44,591 nucleotides of DNA from Clostridium puniceum (GTDB lineage Bacteria; Bacillota; Clostridia; Clostridiales; Clostridiaceae). The translations under genes and the position numbers were made by a program. Below, piece by piece: positions 25,334 through 34,574 of the stretch. The stretch lies in assembly GCF_002006345.1 (NCBI RefSeq), contig NZ_LZZM01000188.1, forward strand, positions 1 through 44,591, read 5' to 3'. Each line of letters opens with the position of its first letter. Positions within the stretch are counted from its first letter, which is position 1. The notes under the pieces are model-generated. The model was not told where the DNA came from and did no database searches. It saw only the letters and a list, made by a program, of their open reading frames with translations.

Positions 25334-25896
25334 TTATTAAAGTCCACAGAAGGTACTTCTTTTGCACCCTCACTTGCTTTGTAAAGTATTTTTTCTTGAA
25401 AACCAAATAATGATGAGATTATATTACTAGGGAATCTTCTTCTTTTAGTATTATAATTTGTTACAGCAGTGTTATAATCTTGTCTAGCCACTGCAATTCT
25501 ATTTTCAGTTCCCTCTAATTGAATTGATAAGTCTCTAAAACTTTGGCTAGATTTTAAATCAGGATAATTCTCTACAACAACTAATAATCGTGAAAGAGCA
25601 CTAGATAATTCATTATCCGCATTAGCTTGTTCTGATACATTTGTAGCTCCTGCGAGTTTGCTTCTTGCATTTGCAATATCTGTGAATATTGTTTTTTCTT
25701 GAGTAGCATATCCCTTAACCGTACTAACTAAATTAGGTATTAAATCAGATCTTCTTTGGAGTTGAGTATCAATATTTGAGGATGCTGAATTAACTTTTTG
25801 TTCAAGAGAAACTAAACTATTGTAGTCACTAACAGGGATAGCTAAAATTATTAAAATTCCAACTATGACTAATATTATTTTCATACTTTTATTCAT
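25330..25896 (-). CDS. lemA: LemA family protein
   Basis: 188-aa membrane-anchored protein: an N-terminal helix (residues about 6-22, [15 protein letters not shown]), then the LemA helical domain with [39 protein letters not shown], a middle stretch [16 protein letters not shown] and the end [14 protein letters not shown]. The family function is not established; it is usually paired with a TPM protein, as here (4-nt overlap). The minus-strand GGGAGG precedes the ATG. A small inverted repeat (TATACT/AGTATA, 25915-25932) lies upstream of the ribosome binding site. Confidence 0.94.
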   Translation of the reverse strand: MNKSMKIILVIVGILIILAIPVSDYNSLVSLEQKVNSASSNIDTQLQRRSDLIPNLVSTVKGYATQEKTIFTDIANARSKLAGATNVSEQANADNELSSALSRLLVVVENYPDLKSSQSFRDLSIQLEGTENRIAVARQDYNTAVTNYNTKRRRFPSNIISSLFGFQEKILYKASEGAKEVPSVDFNK

Positions 25897-26356
25897 AAAA
25901 CCATTCCTCCCTTCTATACTATGGTTAGTATATGCAGAAATCTTTAAATTTATAATGAAGATTAGATGAATAAAATAAAGAGAACTCAGAAAAATAAAGT
26001 ATTTTTATTAGAAAAAGTTACAATTAGAAAATAATAAAAAATGAGTCAGGACGTTAATCTATTTTTTCTCATAATTAATTTATTTACGATAAAAGATAAA
26101 ATTCTGAATGTCAAGCCAGTATTATACAAATGAAAAAAGAATTATGGAATGAAATTCTTTTGTTATTTGATGCTAAATGCCGTTGTTAGAGCCATTTATA
26201 TGAATTGCAATAAGTTTTATTAATACTTAAATGAGTCGTAAAATGCTGATTTTTTGTCTTAATCTATATATTTGGATGATATTGATGTTTTATGAAGATA
26301 AAAGTATGATTTACTATAAAATTATTTACACTGAAAATTGAAAATAGTAATGTTTC

Positions 26357-26455
26357 TATTATAGATACCTAAAACAATTTAAAAGTTTGCTCTAAGTTAA
26401 TACGATATGACTTCTACATTATACGTATAAATTCTACATTTAGGTATCTATAATA
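26357..26455. repeat. 17-bp perfect inverted repeat enclosing 65 nt, upstream of the GH16 remnant
   Basis: TATTATAGATACCTAAA (26357-26373) is exactly inverted at 26439-26455. The enclosed part carries a direct repeat of TTCTACATT. It lies 86 bp before the GH16 start, in a 644-bp gap that is otherwise without genes. It could be an RNA stem, a two-site operator or a very small mobile element; clear target-site duplications were not seen at its ends. Confidence 0.5.
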
Positions 26456-26540
26456 TATGTTGCTAAATGTATGTATTGGTAAAAAATAGAATGGTTAATA
26501 CTAGGTAAATAAAATGCAAAATTAATAAGGGGGCTTTTTA

Positions 26541-27683
26541 ATGAAAAAGAAAACAGTTTTTAGTTTAATTATGGTGTTTGCGCTAATATCTTCAGTACTT
26601 TCTGCTATTAATGCAAATGCTGCCACTACCTAGTTTAATGGAAACAATATAAATAAAGCAAATTGGATTAATGAGACTGGAACCGGTTCTGGTGGGATGG
26701 GTTATACATCAGGTCGTATTAAAACCCAAGGATTAAAGGAATTCAAGTATGGGAAAATTGAAGCAAGAATGAAGCTTCCGAGTGGACAAGGTATATGGCC
26801 AGCATTTTGGATGTTAGGATTAAATATTTCTCAAGCAGTTTGGCCTAAATGTGGCGAAATTGATATTATGGAACACGTAAACGATGAAGCTAATATACAT
26901 GGTACTATTCACTGGGATGATAATAAGTATGCAAATTATGGAGGACCATCTGGGAATCTTGATGTAACTCAATATCATGTTTATTCAATTTAATGGAATG
27001 CAAGCTCAATTAAGTGGTTTATAGATGGAGCTAAATATTTGGAAGCCAATATATTAAATAGTGTTAATGGAACAGATGAATTTCATAAACCTTTTTTATT
27101 CTGTTTAATTTAGCAGTAGGAGGAAACTGGCCAGGAAGTCCAGATCACTCAACACAATTTCCTGCTAAAATGTATGTTGACTATGTGCGTGTATATCAAC
27201 AATGATCTGGTCATGATACTTCAAGTACAACATGGTATTTATCTAATCAAGCAGTAACTGGCATTGGTACTCCTAGTCAAAATATGCAAACTACAAAAAA
27301 TGTAATATCTGGGTGGCAGCCACAAAGACAATTAATACAACTCCAAATTTCTGAACCACTCCATTGGTTAATGGCACTTATCCAAGTGGCAAATGGAATT
27401 TTACACTATGGACAAATAATCCAGGGAGCAGTTCAAATATTACAGTTGATATTTTAAAAGTTAATGCAGATGGTACTGGGGCAGTATTACTTGGAACTCA
27501 AACAATGAATGTTTCAGCAACAGGTACTGGAAATCATCCTACAGTATATTCTTATAATTTAAATGCTGCTTCACTTAACAACCAAAGATTAATGGTTAAG
27601 GTATGGTATACAAATCATCTGGAGTAGATACAACAACTTGTTATAATACAAATGATTTTCCTACTAGACTTGTTACACCATAA
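26541..27683 (+). pseudogene. Broken GH16 beta-glucanase (licheninase-like)
   Basis: Remnant of a secreted beta-1,3(-1,4)-glucanase. The signal peptide is intact (26541 to about 26625), as is the GH16 catalytic motif GEIDIMEHVN, and substrate-binding stretches are clear (KLPSGQGIWPAFWMLG, then FNLAVGGNWPGSP in another frame). In-frame stops: TAG 26631, TAA 26991, TGA 27203 and TGA 27352, the last two probably replacing Trp codons. Frame changes occur near 27092 (a short T-run), 27317 and 27613. A stretch usually found between the N-terminal NWINETGTG-like part and YTSGRI seems deleted. After the catalytic domain comes an additional C-terminal domain of about 140 residues (TWYLSNQAV, then GTYPSGKWNFTLW), ending at TAA 27681. 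The gene cannot make a functional enzyme. The leader has AAGGGGGCT. Confidence 0.88.
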
Positions 27684-27757
27684 GTAAGACAATTTTATAC
27701 TTATAATTTTGAATAAAGTAAAATTGTATATTTAATTGATGAAAGGAATGTAAAAGT

Positions 27758-28861
27758 ATGAGAAAGATAGTAATATCATTATTTGCTTTACTATTATGTG
27801 TTTTAGGTGGTGGAACATTAAATGTTAAAGCAGCTGTTTTTGATGGAAAGACATTAGATACTGGAATATATTGGTTTGGGCAGAATAATCAATCCGAAAA
27901 ATATGTAGAAGGTCAAAAGAATAGTTATTTTGACCCAAGCAAACCAACCGTTATATATATACATGGCTGGCAAAATGGTTCAACTAAAAAGCTGCATAGA
28001 GAAACATTTAATGCAACTAGTAATAATTCGGGAATAGACTTAAATGTGAATAGTGCTGATTACTGGGTAAAAGCTGGATGGAATATAGGAATATTCTATT
28101 GGAATCAGTTTGCAGATGAAGGCGAATTGAAAGATGCAGAAGCAAAAATTTGGACAAACGAAACTTCAAAAAAAATGAGATGGAGAAAGATTGATGGATC
28201 TTATGAATCTTATGCTGGATCTGAAAAATCAGTTGCTGAAATTTTTAAGAATGTATATGGAAAAGCTATGAAAAATTTTACTGGTAGTGAAATAAGATTA
28301 GTAGGACATTCTCTAGGAAATCAGATGGTTATAAATTCTAGCAAATTAATAGAAGATTCTATTTCAAGTGGAGAATTTTCTATTAATTTGAGACCAAATA
28401 GGGTTGCATTATTAGATCCTTTTTGGAGTAAAGGTGGAAAGAGTTATTTAGGCGGAGAATGGACAGGCGAAGTTTGTAGGGAATATGTAACTAAATTAAA
28501 AGAAAAAGGTGTAGTTTTTGAAGAATATAAGTCAAGTAATATAAATGATTTATTAATCGGAGATAGTAATTTAGAGATGAGAAAGTTAGCAGTATTTACT
28601 GACTTCTATCCTGATTATGTCCCTTTTATAGATCAATCAGGAAAACATGCTGCAAGTAGAGAATGGTATTTTTATTCATTTACTTTCAATCCACCAGCAG
28701 AAACTGTAAATAATAAAAATACAGGTAATGCAGCTGCATCAGCAAGTACTAAAACAACTAGATTAAAAGAAATGATTAATTTAGGGTATATGTGGTATCA
28801 AAAATCAGGTAAAAATACTATAACTGTTTCAGATGATACCTTTGAAAAATCTAGTTATTAG
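27758..28861 (+). CDS. Secreted alpha/beta hydrolase, lipase-like
   Basis: 367-aa secreted hydrolase. The signal peptide spans residues 1-25 (core ISLFALLLCVLGGG, end VKAA). The lipase fold is shown by the oxyanion strand TVIYIHGW (HGW 69-71), the nucleophile elbow G183-H184-S185-L186-G187 and a probable catalytic Asp220 in VALLDPFW. The catalytic His is not certain (H293 in GKHAASREW is a candidate). It probably cleaves lipid or other ester bonds outside the cell; the substrate is not deducible. A Ser/Thr/Asn-rich linker and a short C-terminal part (about 330-367) follow the domain. AAAGGA precedes the ATG. It is next to other secreted degradative enzymes. Confidence 0.85.
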   Translation: MRKIVISLFALLLCVLGGGTLNVKAAVFDGKTLDTGIYWFGQNNQSEKYVEGQKNSYFDPSKPTVIYIHGWQNGSTKKLHRETFNATSNNSGIDLNVNSADYWVKAGWNIGIFYWNQFADEGELKDAEAKIWTNETSKKMRWRKIDGSYESYAGSEKSVAEIFKNVYGKAMKNFTGSEIRLVGHSLGNQMVINSSKLIEDSISSGEFSINLRPNRVALLDPFWSKGGKSYLGGEWTGEVCREYVTKLKEKGVVFEEYKSSNINDLLIGDSNLEMRKLAVFTDFYPDYVPFIDQSGKHAASREWYFYSFTFNPPAETVNNKNTGNAAASASTKTTRLKEMINLGYMWYQKSGKNTITVSDDTFEKSSY

Positions 28862-28883
28862 ATAAATTTTTAGATATGAAAAT

Positions 28884-28922
28884 AAGGAACATTCAGTCTT
28901 GAGAAATTGAATGTTCTTTATT
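28884..28922 (+). terminator. Terminator after the lipase-like gene
   Basis: AAGGAACATTCA (28884-28895) pairs with TGAATGTTCTTT (28908-28919), 12 bp with G-U, 22 nt after the stop codon. Confidence 0.8.
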
Positions 28923-29189
28923 AATTATGAAGAACATTTTTTATAATCAATTATTTTGTAAGTGTAAAACATTCTAATAGTTAGGATAAAAAGTTATTTG
29001 AGAATAAGTATTATAGTTTTTGTAAATTGAAAAAATTAATTGAAGTTTTAAGGAATACTATAAAAATGTAAGTAATGAGGAAAGAGCTTAAGACAATTAG
29101 ATTATTGAATATGGAGGCTAAAATTAATAGCGGTGAAAATAGCTTCTAACAATAAAACAATTAATAAGGATTAAGTAGAAAGAAGAAGG

Positions 29190-29228
29190 AGCGTAGCTCC
29201 TAATTAAAAGTTAATTAGGAGCTACGCT
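29190..29228. terminator. Strong terminator between convergent lipase-like and clostripain genes
   Basis: A perfect 18-bp stem (29190-29207 with 29211-29228) with a 3-nt loop; GC-rich base AGCGTAGCTCC. Reading on the minus strand it is followed by a pyrimidine-rich stretch, so it mainly serves the clostripain-family gene. The remaining DNA between 28923 and 29189 shows no gene. Confidence 0.85.
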
Positions 29229-29303
29229 TTATTGTAGTTATTATTTGCTGTTTTTTATAAAATCTTCATTAAACTAGACTTATAGTAAATTGTTATTTAA
29301 ATT

Positions 29304-30959
29304 TTACCATTGGTATCCGTTATCTCCACCTGTTTGATCATTTGAACTATCAAACCATGAATCAAGAAGCTCAAACCAATTACCAACATTATTAGCTTCA
29401 GGAGATTGTCCATCTTTACACCAGCTTAATTTGCCATATAGATAATCTGATTGAAGAGTAGTTGTATCTATTGAATTGTACCATCTTTGACCTGTCCATT
29501 CTGAATAACTTATATTAGCAGATACATCTCTATACATTTTATTTCCATCTGGCAAAAATATACTTAATCCGCTTTTACCTTCAGTAAATCCTTTAAACTT
29601 TGTTCCACCATATGAATAAACAATCATAGCATCTACATTTTTCATTACATCTACAGCTAAGCTCTTAACATTAGTACTAAAAACAGTGCTTGTACTTATT
29701 TTTTTACATAAATCATATAAATCAAAGTAAGGATAAGCTAACCATTCATATTTATCTGTTTCAATGAAGTAATGAATCAGAGATACAGTTTTGCCAGTTC
29801 CTCTAAGGCTTTCCATATCAGCTTTTTTATTTTCGTTCCATAGACTTATAGCTAGCTTATCTACAGAATTTTTTACATTTTCTATTTTTGTAAGGTCATA
29901 ACAACTTAAAACTTGGTCATTTGCATTTGCTGCTTTAGCAGAATCTCTTTGAGCCTCAACCATTATAGCTCCTAATTGAAGATCAGTAACTGCTGAAGGA
30001 TCAAAAAATTGTTCTTTTCCACCTAAGGTTGTATCTGTTAGTCCATTATTTCCGCCACCAGATTTCAGTCTACTAAAAATTTTTTTATAATCATACCCAT
30101 TTCCCCAAACTACAGGAGCTGATGCAACCATAACATTTGCTTGAAAGCTTCCATTACCTGATCTATATTGATATGCGACTTCCGCTGTTCCCATTAAACA
30201 AGCATCATAAGCTAATACATCTACAGATTCATTATTAGTTAATGTATCTGTTATTTCAGCAGTATATAAGCAATCTCCATCATTTGTATCATCCCAACAT
30301 ACTGCTTTTGGATCTTTTGGTTTTTGTAATAACTTGCTGTCTCTTGCACCACCACCGTGATTAGAAATAATAAGTGAATATTTATCTGCTGGATAATTTT
30401 TTTTGCAAGAATCTATAAATTTCTTTAGTGTATTACCATCACCCATATTTGCCTCATAAGTATTAGTTTTGGTTATCTCAGGAAATTGATCGCCGCCATT
30501 AATTCTAATTGCTTTGTTTTTTTCAATTTTATACATTCTTGTGTCTGAAAAATCCTCTCCGAGTACATTTGAATCCTCAGAATAATCTGGAGTTCTATCA
30601 ACTAAAACAATTAGGTTCAAGTTTGGGTTATCTACATATCCATCTTTCATTTGTTGAATATCTTCAAGTAAACTCTCTTCTAAGTTATTATCTGCATCAC
30701 TGTAAACCATAACTGTTAGTTTTTTGTTTGTATTGCTGCTTGTTTTAGAGCCTATTTTTTTTGCAAGGATATTGTTTGCATTATTAGTTTCTTGTGTGAC
30801 TTCTTTAGTATAAGGCTTGTCTATACTATTGATATCTGTGTTTGTTTCCGTCGAAGCATTATTATCAATGCTGTCAATTGCTTTGACTGGCGTAACACAA
30901 AATAAAAAAGTAGCTATAAATATAGCTGAAGTGAGTAAAGTAAATTTGTTCTTAATCAT
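29304..30959 (-). CDS. Clostripain-family cysteine peptidase (C11), secreted
   Basis: 551-aa extracellular protease related to clostripain, which cleaves after Arg (and Lys) in the classical enzyme. The signal peptide covers residues 1-27 (ending TPVKA); a Asn/Thr-rich propeptide-like stretch runs to about 78; the caspase-like catalytic core starts LTVMVYSDADNNLEESL. The dyad is H201 in IISNHGGGA and C254 in AYDACLMG. A later region carries ATVDLQ-like and YSYGGTKFKGF segments. Classical clostripain is processed into two chains; a processing site here is not assignable. The minus-strand AAAGGGGGCT precedes the ATG. A large imperfect inverted repeat lies in the leader (31003-31062). Confidence 0.93.
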   Translation of the reverse strand: MIKNKFTLLTSAIFIATFLFCVTPVKAIDSIDNNASTETNTDINSIDKPYTKEVTQETNNANNILAKKIGSKTSSNTNKKLTVMVYSDADNNLEESLLEDIQQMKDGYVDNPNLNLIVLVDRTPDYSEDSNVLGEDFSDTRMYKIEKNKAIRINGGDQFPEITKTNTYEANMGDGNTLKKFIDSCKKNYPADKYSLIISNHGGGARDSKLLQKPKDPKAVCWDDTNDGDCLYTAEITDTLTNNESVDVLAYDACLMGTAEVAYQYRSGNGSFQANVMVASAPVVWGNGYDYKKIFSRLKSGGGNNGLTDTTLGGKEQFFDPSAVTDLQLGAIMVEAQRDSAKAANANDQVLSCYDLTKIENVKNSVDKLAISLWNENKKADMESLRGTGKTVSLIHYFIETDKYEWLAYPYFDLYDLCKKISTSTVFSTNVKSLAVDVMKNVDAMIVYSYGGTKFKGFTEGKSGLSIFLPDGNKMYRDVSANISYSEWTGQRWYNSIDTTTLQSDYLYGKLSWCKDGQSPEANNVGNWFELLDSWFDSSNDQTGGDNGYQW

Positions 30960-31002
30960 AATTTTAGCCCCCTTTAAATATTTTTTATTAACTTCTATAG
31001 AA

Positions 31003-31062
31003 TAAAATGCAACCTATAGAATAGACTTTTCTTAAATTACCTACTCTATAGACTGCATTTTA
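31003..31062 (-). promoter_or_regulatory. Imperfect 22-bp inverted repeat in the clostripain leader
   Basis: The arms at 31003-31024 and 31041-31062 match in about 18 of 22 positions and share TAAAATGCA and CTATAG cores; a third CTATAGAATA copy lies at 30995-31004. It starts 44 bp upstream of the ATG. It may be an operator or an mRNA stem-loop. The surrounding 388-bp gap between this gene and the pectate lyase gene has no other feature that I can support. Confidence 0.5.
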
Positions 31063-31347
31063 CTTCAGTGTAATTATTTTGGTTTTACATGCAATGTAAA
31101 TATCATTGTCTATGTAGAAATAACTATGATATTCTTTGCTTTAGTTAGAGAATTTTGAATATTAGGGATTTAATATGTTTGTATAATACTTTAATTTGAT
31201 AAAAAAGTATATATATTTGTCTTTAAATGAGAAAATAATCAATTAAAATCACTTTTTTCTACTTATTTGACTTTTATGATTAAAAATATACTTTTTATGC
31301 TATTTTAATAGTTTTAATGTGATATATCAATTTGATAAAATATTATA

Positions 31348-32340
31348 TTAAAAACCTGTACATTCTCCTTGTAAATCAGCTCCCGTAATATTATTTGCAC
31401 CTTCACCAATAGATGTACATGAATCAATTATAGCTCTACCAAATGTGACTTTTTTCTTTAAAGCAGATGGTGTACCTGTAGCTGGAAAGTTAAAGTTACC
31501 TTTACCATTGTCTTGACCAATACAGTTTTGCATTGTAACAACACCACTTTGATTATTTCTATCAAATCCAGCTGCTAAATTAGATTGAGCTACACAATCA
31601 ATAAGAACATGATTTAATGGGTCTAAATGTGCTGGTACACCTGGAGTTTTATTATCAACTCCTCCTACCTTAAATCCATTTCCATCACCATAAATTCCGT
31701 TATAATATCCATTAGCTATAGCTTTACATCTAATAAATTGGACAGCACCATGAGCGGCATATAAGTCATATCCATCATCTGAGTTTTCTTGTGCTATACA
31801 ATCTGTTAAGACATTTCCTTCACCTGAATGTAATTTAATTGCAAATCCATCAGCATTATAATAAGAAGTAATGTTAGTTAAAGTATTATTGGCTGCACCA
31901 TTTGATAATTGTACACCAGCATCTTGATTATTATGAACCCATAAACTTTGAAGAGTATTATATGAACCTTCCATGTAAATTCCGTTATCTCCAGCATTAA
32001 GTATTTCTAAATTTGCAATAGTTGATCCATCAGTATTAATTGTTAAACCTCTAGCATTAGATCCTGAAGAACCTGAAAAATCTATGACTCCAAAGTTGCC
32101 TTCGCCTCCCCCCATTAGTAATATTCCAGCAGGTACTTTTACTGGTTGTGAGTGTACAGTTCCATCTATTAGAACAGTATCTCCTGGTTTAGCTGAAACT
32201 AAAGCTTGTGACAAAGAAGTACCACCTTCACTTACATGTATAGTTGTAGCTGCATAAGCAGATGTGCTTTGTAATAAACTTACTCCTGTAACCATAGCAC
32301 TTAGAGCGGCAATTAAACATAAACTTTTAATTTTTTTCAT
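31348..32340 (-). CDS. Secreted pectate lyase, PL9-like right-handed beta-helix
   Basis: 330-aa secreted enzyme predicted to cleave polygalacturonate by beta-elimination. The signal peptide is residues 1-30 (ending TSAYA). A parallel beta-helix follows with repeated N-x-G/I-x-L-x steps (GDNGIYMEGSYNTL, DAGVQLSNGAANNTL, ADGFAIKLHSGEGNVLTDC). The PL9 signature is present: Asp-rich calcium site ENSDDGYDLYAA (D188, D189, D192) and GNGFKVGG with the presumed catalytic base K224. It lacks the extra domains of larger PL9 enzymes, so it is a minimal catalytic unit. The minus-strand GGGAG lies before the ATG. The 3' end of a decayed second copy lies immediately upstream. Confidence 0.87.
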   Translation of the reverse strand: MKKIKSLCLIAALSAMVTGVSLLQSTSAYAATTIHVSEGGTSLSQALVSAKPGDTVLIDGTVHSQPVKVPAGILLMGGGEGNFGVIDFSGSSGSNARGLTINTDGSTIANLEILNAGDNGIYMEGSYNTLQSLWVHNNQDAGVQLSNGAANNTLTNITSYYNADGFAIKLHSGEGNVLTDCIAQENSDDGYDLYAAHGAVQFIRCKAIANGYYNGIYGDGNGFKVGGVDNKTPGVPAHLDPLNHVLIDCVAQSNLAAGFDRNNQSGVVTMQNCIGQDNGKGNFNFPATGTPSALKKKVTFGRAIIDSCTSIGEGANNITGADLQGECTGF

Positions 32341-32407
32341 AGATAAAATCTCCCTTTTATTAATTTTTAAATTATAGATAAGATATACACTTGTTATTAT
32401 GTTTTTA

Positions 32408-32525
32408 TTGTTAAAATGTTATATTAAAAATCTATACATTACTTTGTGAGTTAGCTATAGAGATATCATTTTTACCTCTTTCGATAAGATTCACAAGAAT
32501 TTAATTATGTCGTACCAAATATAAT
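32408..32525 (-). pseudogene. Decayed 3' end of a second pectate lyase copy
   Basis: This stretch aligns without large gaps to the last ~100 bases of the intact pectate lyase gene plus its trailer (31332-31450): both share TTATATTAAAAA, TACATT, the GAAT-AATTAT block and TACCAAAT at the same spacing, roughly 70% identity by eye. Read on the minus strand, the frame holds stops (a TAG shortly before the original end). It lies about 70 bp upstream of the intact gene, in the same orientation, so it is the remains of a tandem duplicate. Confidence 0.7.
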
Positions 32526-32804
32526 GTTTAATGTTAACGTGAACAAAACTGCAGTTTTACTTACAGATATATATTCTCACAATATTTAGTATATTTAAAT
32601 GTAATTTTCTTTAAATGCATAAATTTATTCTCTAAATACATTTTTCTTAATAAATCGACTTACACGATTATATATCTTCTTTTTATTCCTAAATATATAT
32701 GTTTTATGACAAAATACTGATTTGATATAAATTTTTGTTTATATTTGGATGTTATCAAAGTAATATAAAAAGTAATCAAAGCATGGGAAAAATGAGCAGT
32801 TTAA

Positions 32805-33073
32805 ATAAAATCTTTTGATGAAATAGTAGAAGAAAAATATGCTCCAAAAGCTGATTTTAAGGATGTTGCTAGACAAGTGAAGGTTATTATTAAAGAAAAA
32901 AATAATGCAATGGAAGAGACGGAGGAGGCTAAGAAGGAAGAGAAATGGTTGAAAATGATAAGTATGAAAAAGGGATTTTGGTTAGTGAAGATGAGGAGTT
33001 TATAACCGTTAAATTTGAGAGATATGAGGATAAGATTTTTACTAATATGTTTACTATTTTGAGAGTTTTGTGA
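32805..33073 (+). pseudogene. Frameshifted coding remnant, unidentified
   Basis: Two frames with coding-like composition follow each other. The first reads SFDEIVEEKYAPKADFKDVA, then RQVKVIIKEKNNAMEETEEA and on to a stop at 33003-33005. From 32945 another frame takes over: MVENDKYEKGILVSEDEEFI, then TVKFERYEDKIFTN, with a stop at 33071-33073. One frameshift near 32950 would join them into a C-terminal protein piece. The last part resembles a small beta-barrel tail as found at the end of some helicases, but I cannot name the family. Confidence 0.45.
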
Positions 33074-33595
33074 TTGAGTGTATGGGGATGTTGATTGCTT
33101 AAATAGGTTAATTTTTTAGATATTCTTTGGCATGCTTGTTTTACTTAATAATATATAATAAGTTATAAATTTATAGGAAAGTAATGTTATAATTTTTAGA
33201 AAAAAATGGGTTAAAAGATAATGTTTTGTAGTATAATAAGGGTAGACTATTTGTTGGAAACTGATAGTGCTATCCTTTTCTATTTTTGAGTTAGGATAGT
33301 GAGGATTTAGATGGCTATTATGTCTATTAATGAGACGCAAATATTATACAAATCAAATATATATTGCTTTAATCTTAAATATAAAAGAAATGGCATAATG
33401 AAATAAATGAGATGGATTTTATAAAATTATTAGGAACAAATAATATAACAAAAACAAGAGATTGATATATTCAAAAGGTAGAAGGATTATGTCGTTTGTT
33501 AACTAAAATTGAAATTGTTACCAGGTAAGGACAGATATAAATAAAGCTATAAAATAATAAGGAGATAGAAAAGATTGTTTTAATGAGGGATAAGA
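33074..33595. other. Gene-free stretch before the DUF1287 gene
   Basis: No supported gene on either strand. Short frames such as MDFIKLLGTNNITKTRD near 33410-33470 might be debris. An AAGGAG-like site near 33560 does not lead a good frame. No terminator or riboswitch was recognised. Confidence 0.35.
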
Positions 33596-34312
33596 GTGAA
33601 AAAAACGAAGATATTAGTTATATTAATAGGATTATTGGTTATATGTTTAATAGCTACAATTATATTACAAAAATTTCAATATAATAAAACAAATACTGAA
33701 TTAAACATTCAAATAAAACAAACTACTGATGTAGTACCAATTAGGAAAGTTAATGTTCCAGATGAAAGTTCAAAGGTTGATAAAAATGAAAATGGAATAC
33801 CTGATCCTATAGATATAGTAAATTCTGCGAGAAAAGAAGCTGAGCAGAAGACAATATATAAAGATGCATACTATATAGGAGGATATCCACCAAATGGTGA
33901 AGGAGTTTGCACTGATGTAATATGGAGAGGATTTAAAGGTATAGATATATCAATCAAAGATTTAATAGATAAAGATATTAAGGAAAATAAAACTCAATAT
34001 AAGGAAGTGAACGGAAAAGCGGATCCCAATATTGATTTTAGACGAGTTTTAAATCAAGATACGTTTTTCAAAAAAAATTGTATTCAGTTAACTACAGAAT
34101 TCAAGGAAGATGACATAAATAATTTAAAAGAGTGGCAGCCGGGAGATATAATAGTTTTTATTGAGGGATATGAGCATATTGCTATTATTTCAGATAAAAG
34201 GGATGATGACGGTATACCTTATGTTATTCATAATTCCCATCCATGCGCATCAGAGGCTAAATTGAGCTGGTTTTATAATCCAATTCATGGACATTACAGA
34301 TGGAAATATTAG
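33596..34312 (+). CDS. DUF1287 family protein, membrane-anchored
   Basis: 238-aa protein with an N-terminal transmembrane helix (residues about 5-24) and an outside domain of the DUF1287 type, which resembles the NlpC/P60 papain-like fold. A possible catalytic triad is visible: C105 in GEGVCTDVIW, H194 in YEHIAIISDK and H212-N213 in VIHNSHP. The family is found in secreted proteins and a cell-wall or amidase activity is suspected, not proven. The start is GTG at 33596, with GAGGGA about 6 nt upstream; no in-frame ATG fits better. It is followed by the YkuD gene in the same direction, another cell-wall protein. Confidence 0.85.
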   Translation: MKKTKILVILIGLLVICLIATIILQKFQYNKTNTELNIQIKQTTDVVPIRKVNVPDESSKVDKNENGIPDPIDIVNSARKEAEQKTIYKDAYYIGGYPPNGEGVCTDVIWRGFKGIDISIKDLIDKDIKENKTQYKEVNGKADPNIDFRRVLNQDTFFKKNCIQLTTEFKEDDINNLKEWQPGDIIVFIEGYEHIAIISDKRDDDGIPYVIHNSHPCASEAKLSWFYNPIHGHYRWKY

Positions 34313-34574
34313 ATGTTGTTACCAGAGTGCTTTAAGTTGTTAGGTTGTATAATTCTAATAACAAAATAAATTCAATATAAGTATACTATGCGTCTGTTGG
34401 GTTTAAAATTTTTATTATGTTTAGTAGTGCGCTTAATGCTCAATTTTACTGTTAATTTAAGAAGCTTTAAGATTACATTTCTATAATTAAGTTTTAAAAT
34501 CAAAAATACAAACATATTATAAATTAATTATTATGTTTAAATAAAATGTATTTTTGATGAAGAGGATAATAGAT

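Noticed and set aside
27203..27354. In-frame TGA codons of the GH16 gene as selenocysteine or recoded Trp
   Set aside because: TAG and TAA stops and frameshifts occur in the same gene, no SECIS-like stem follows, and the positions fit Trp-to-stop point mutations.
33116..33340. 74-codon minus-strand frame
   Set aside because: Composition is that of AT-rich noncoding DNA; no ribosome site and no recognisable motif.
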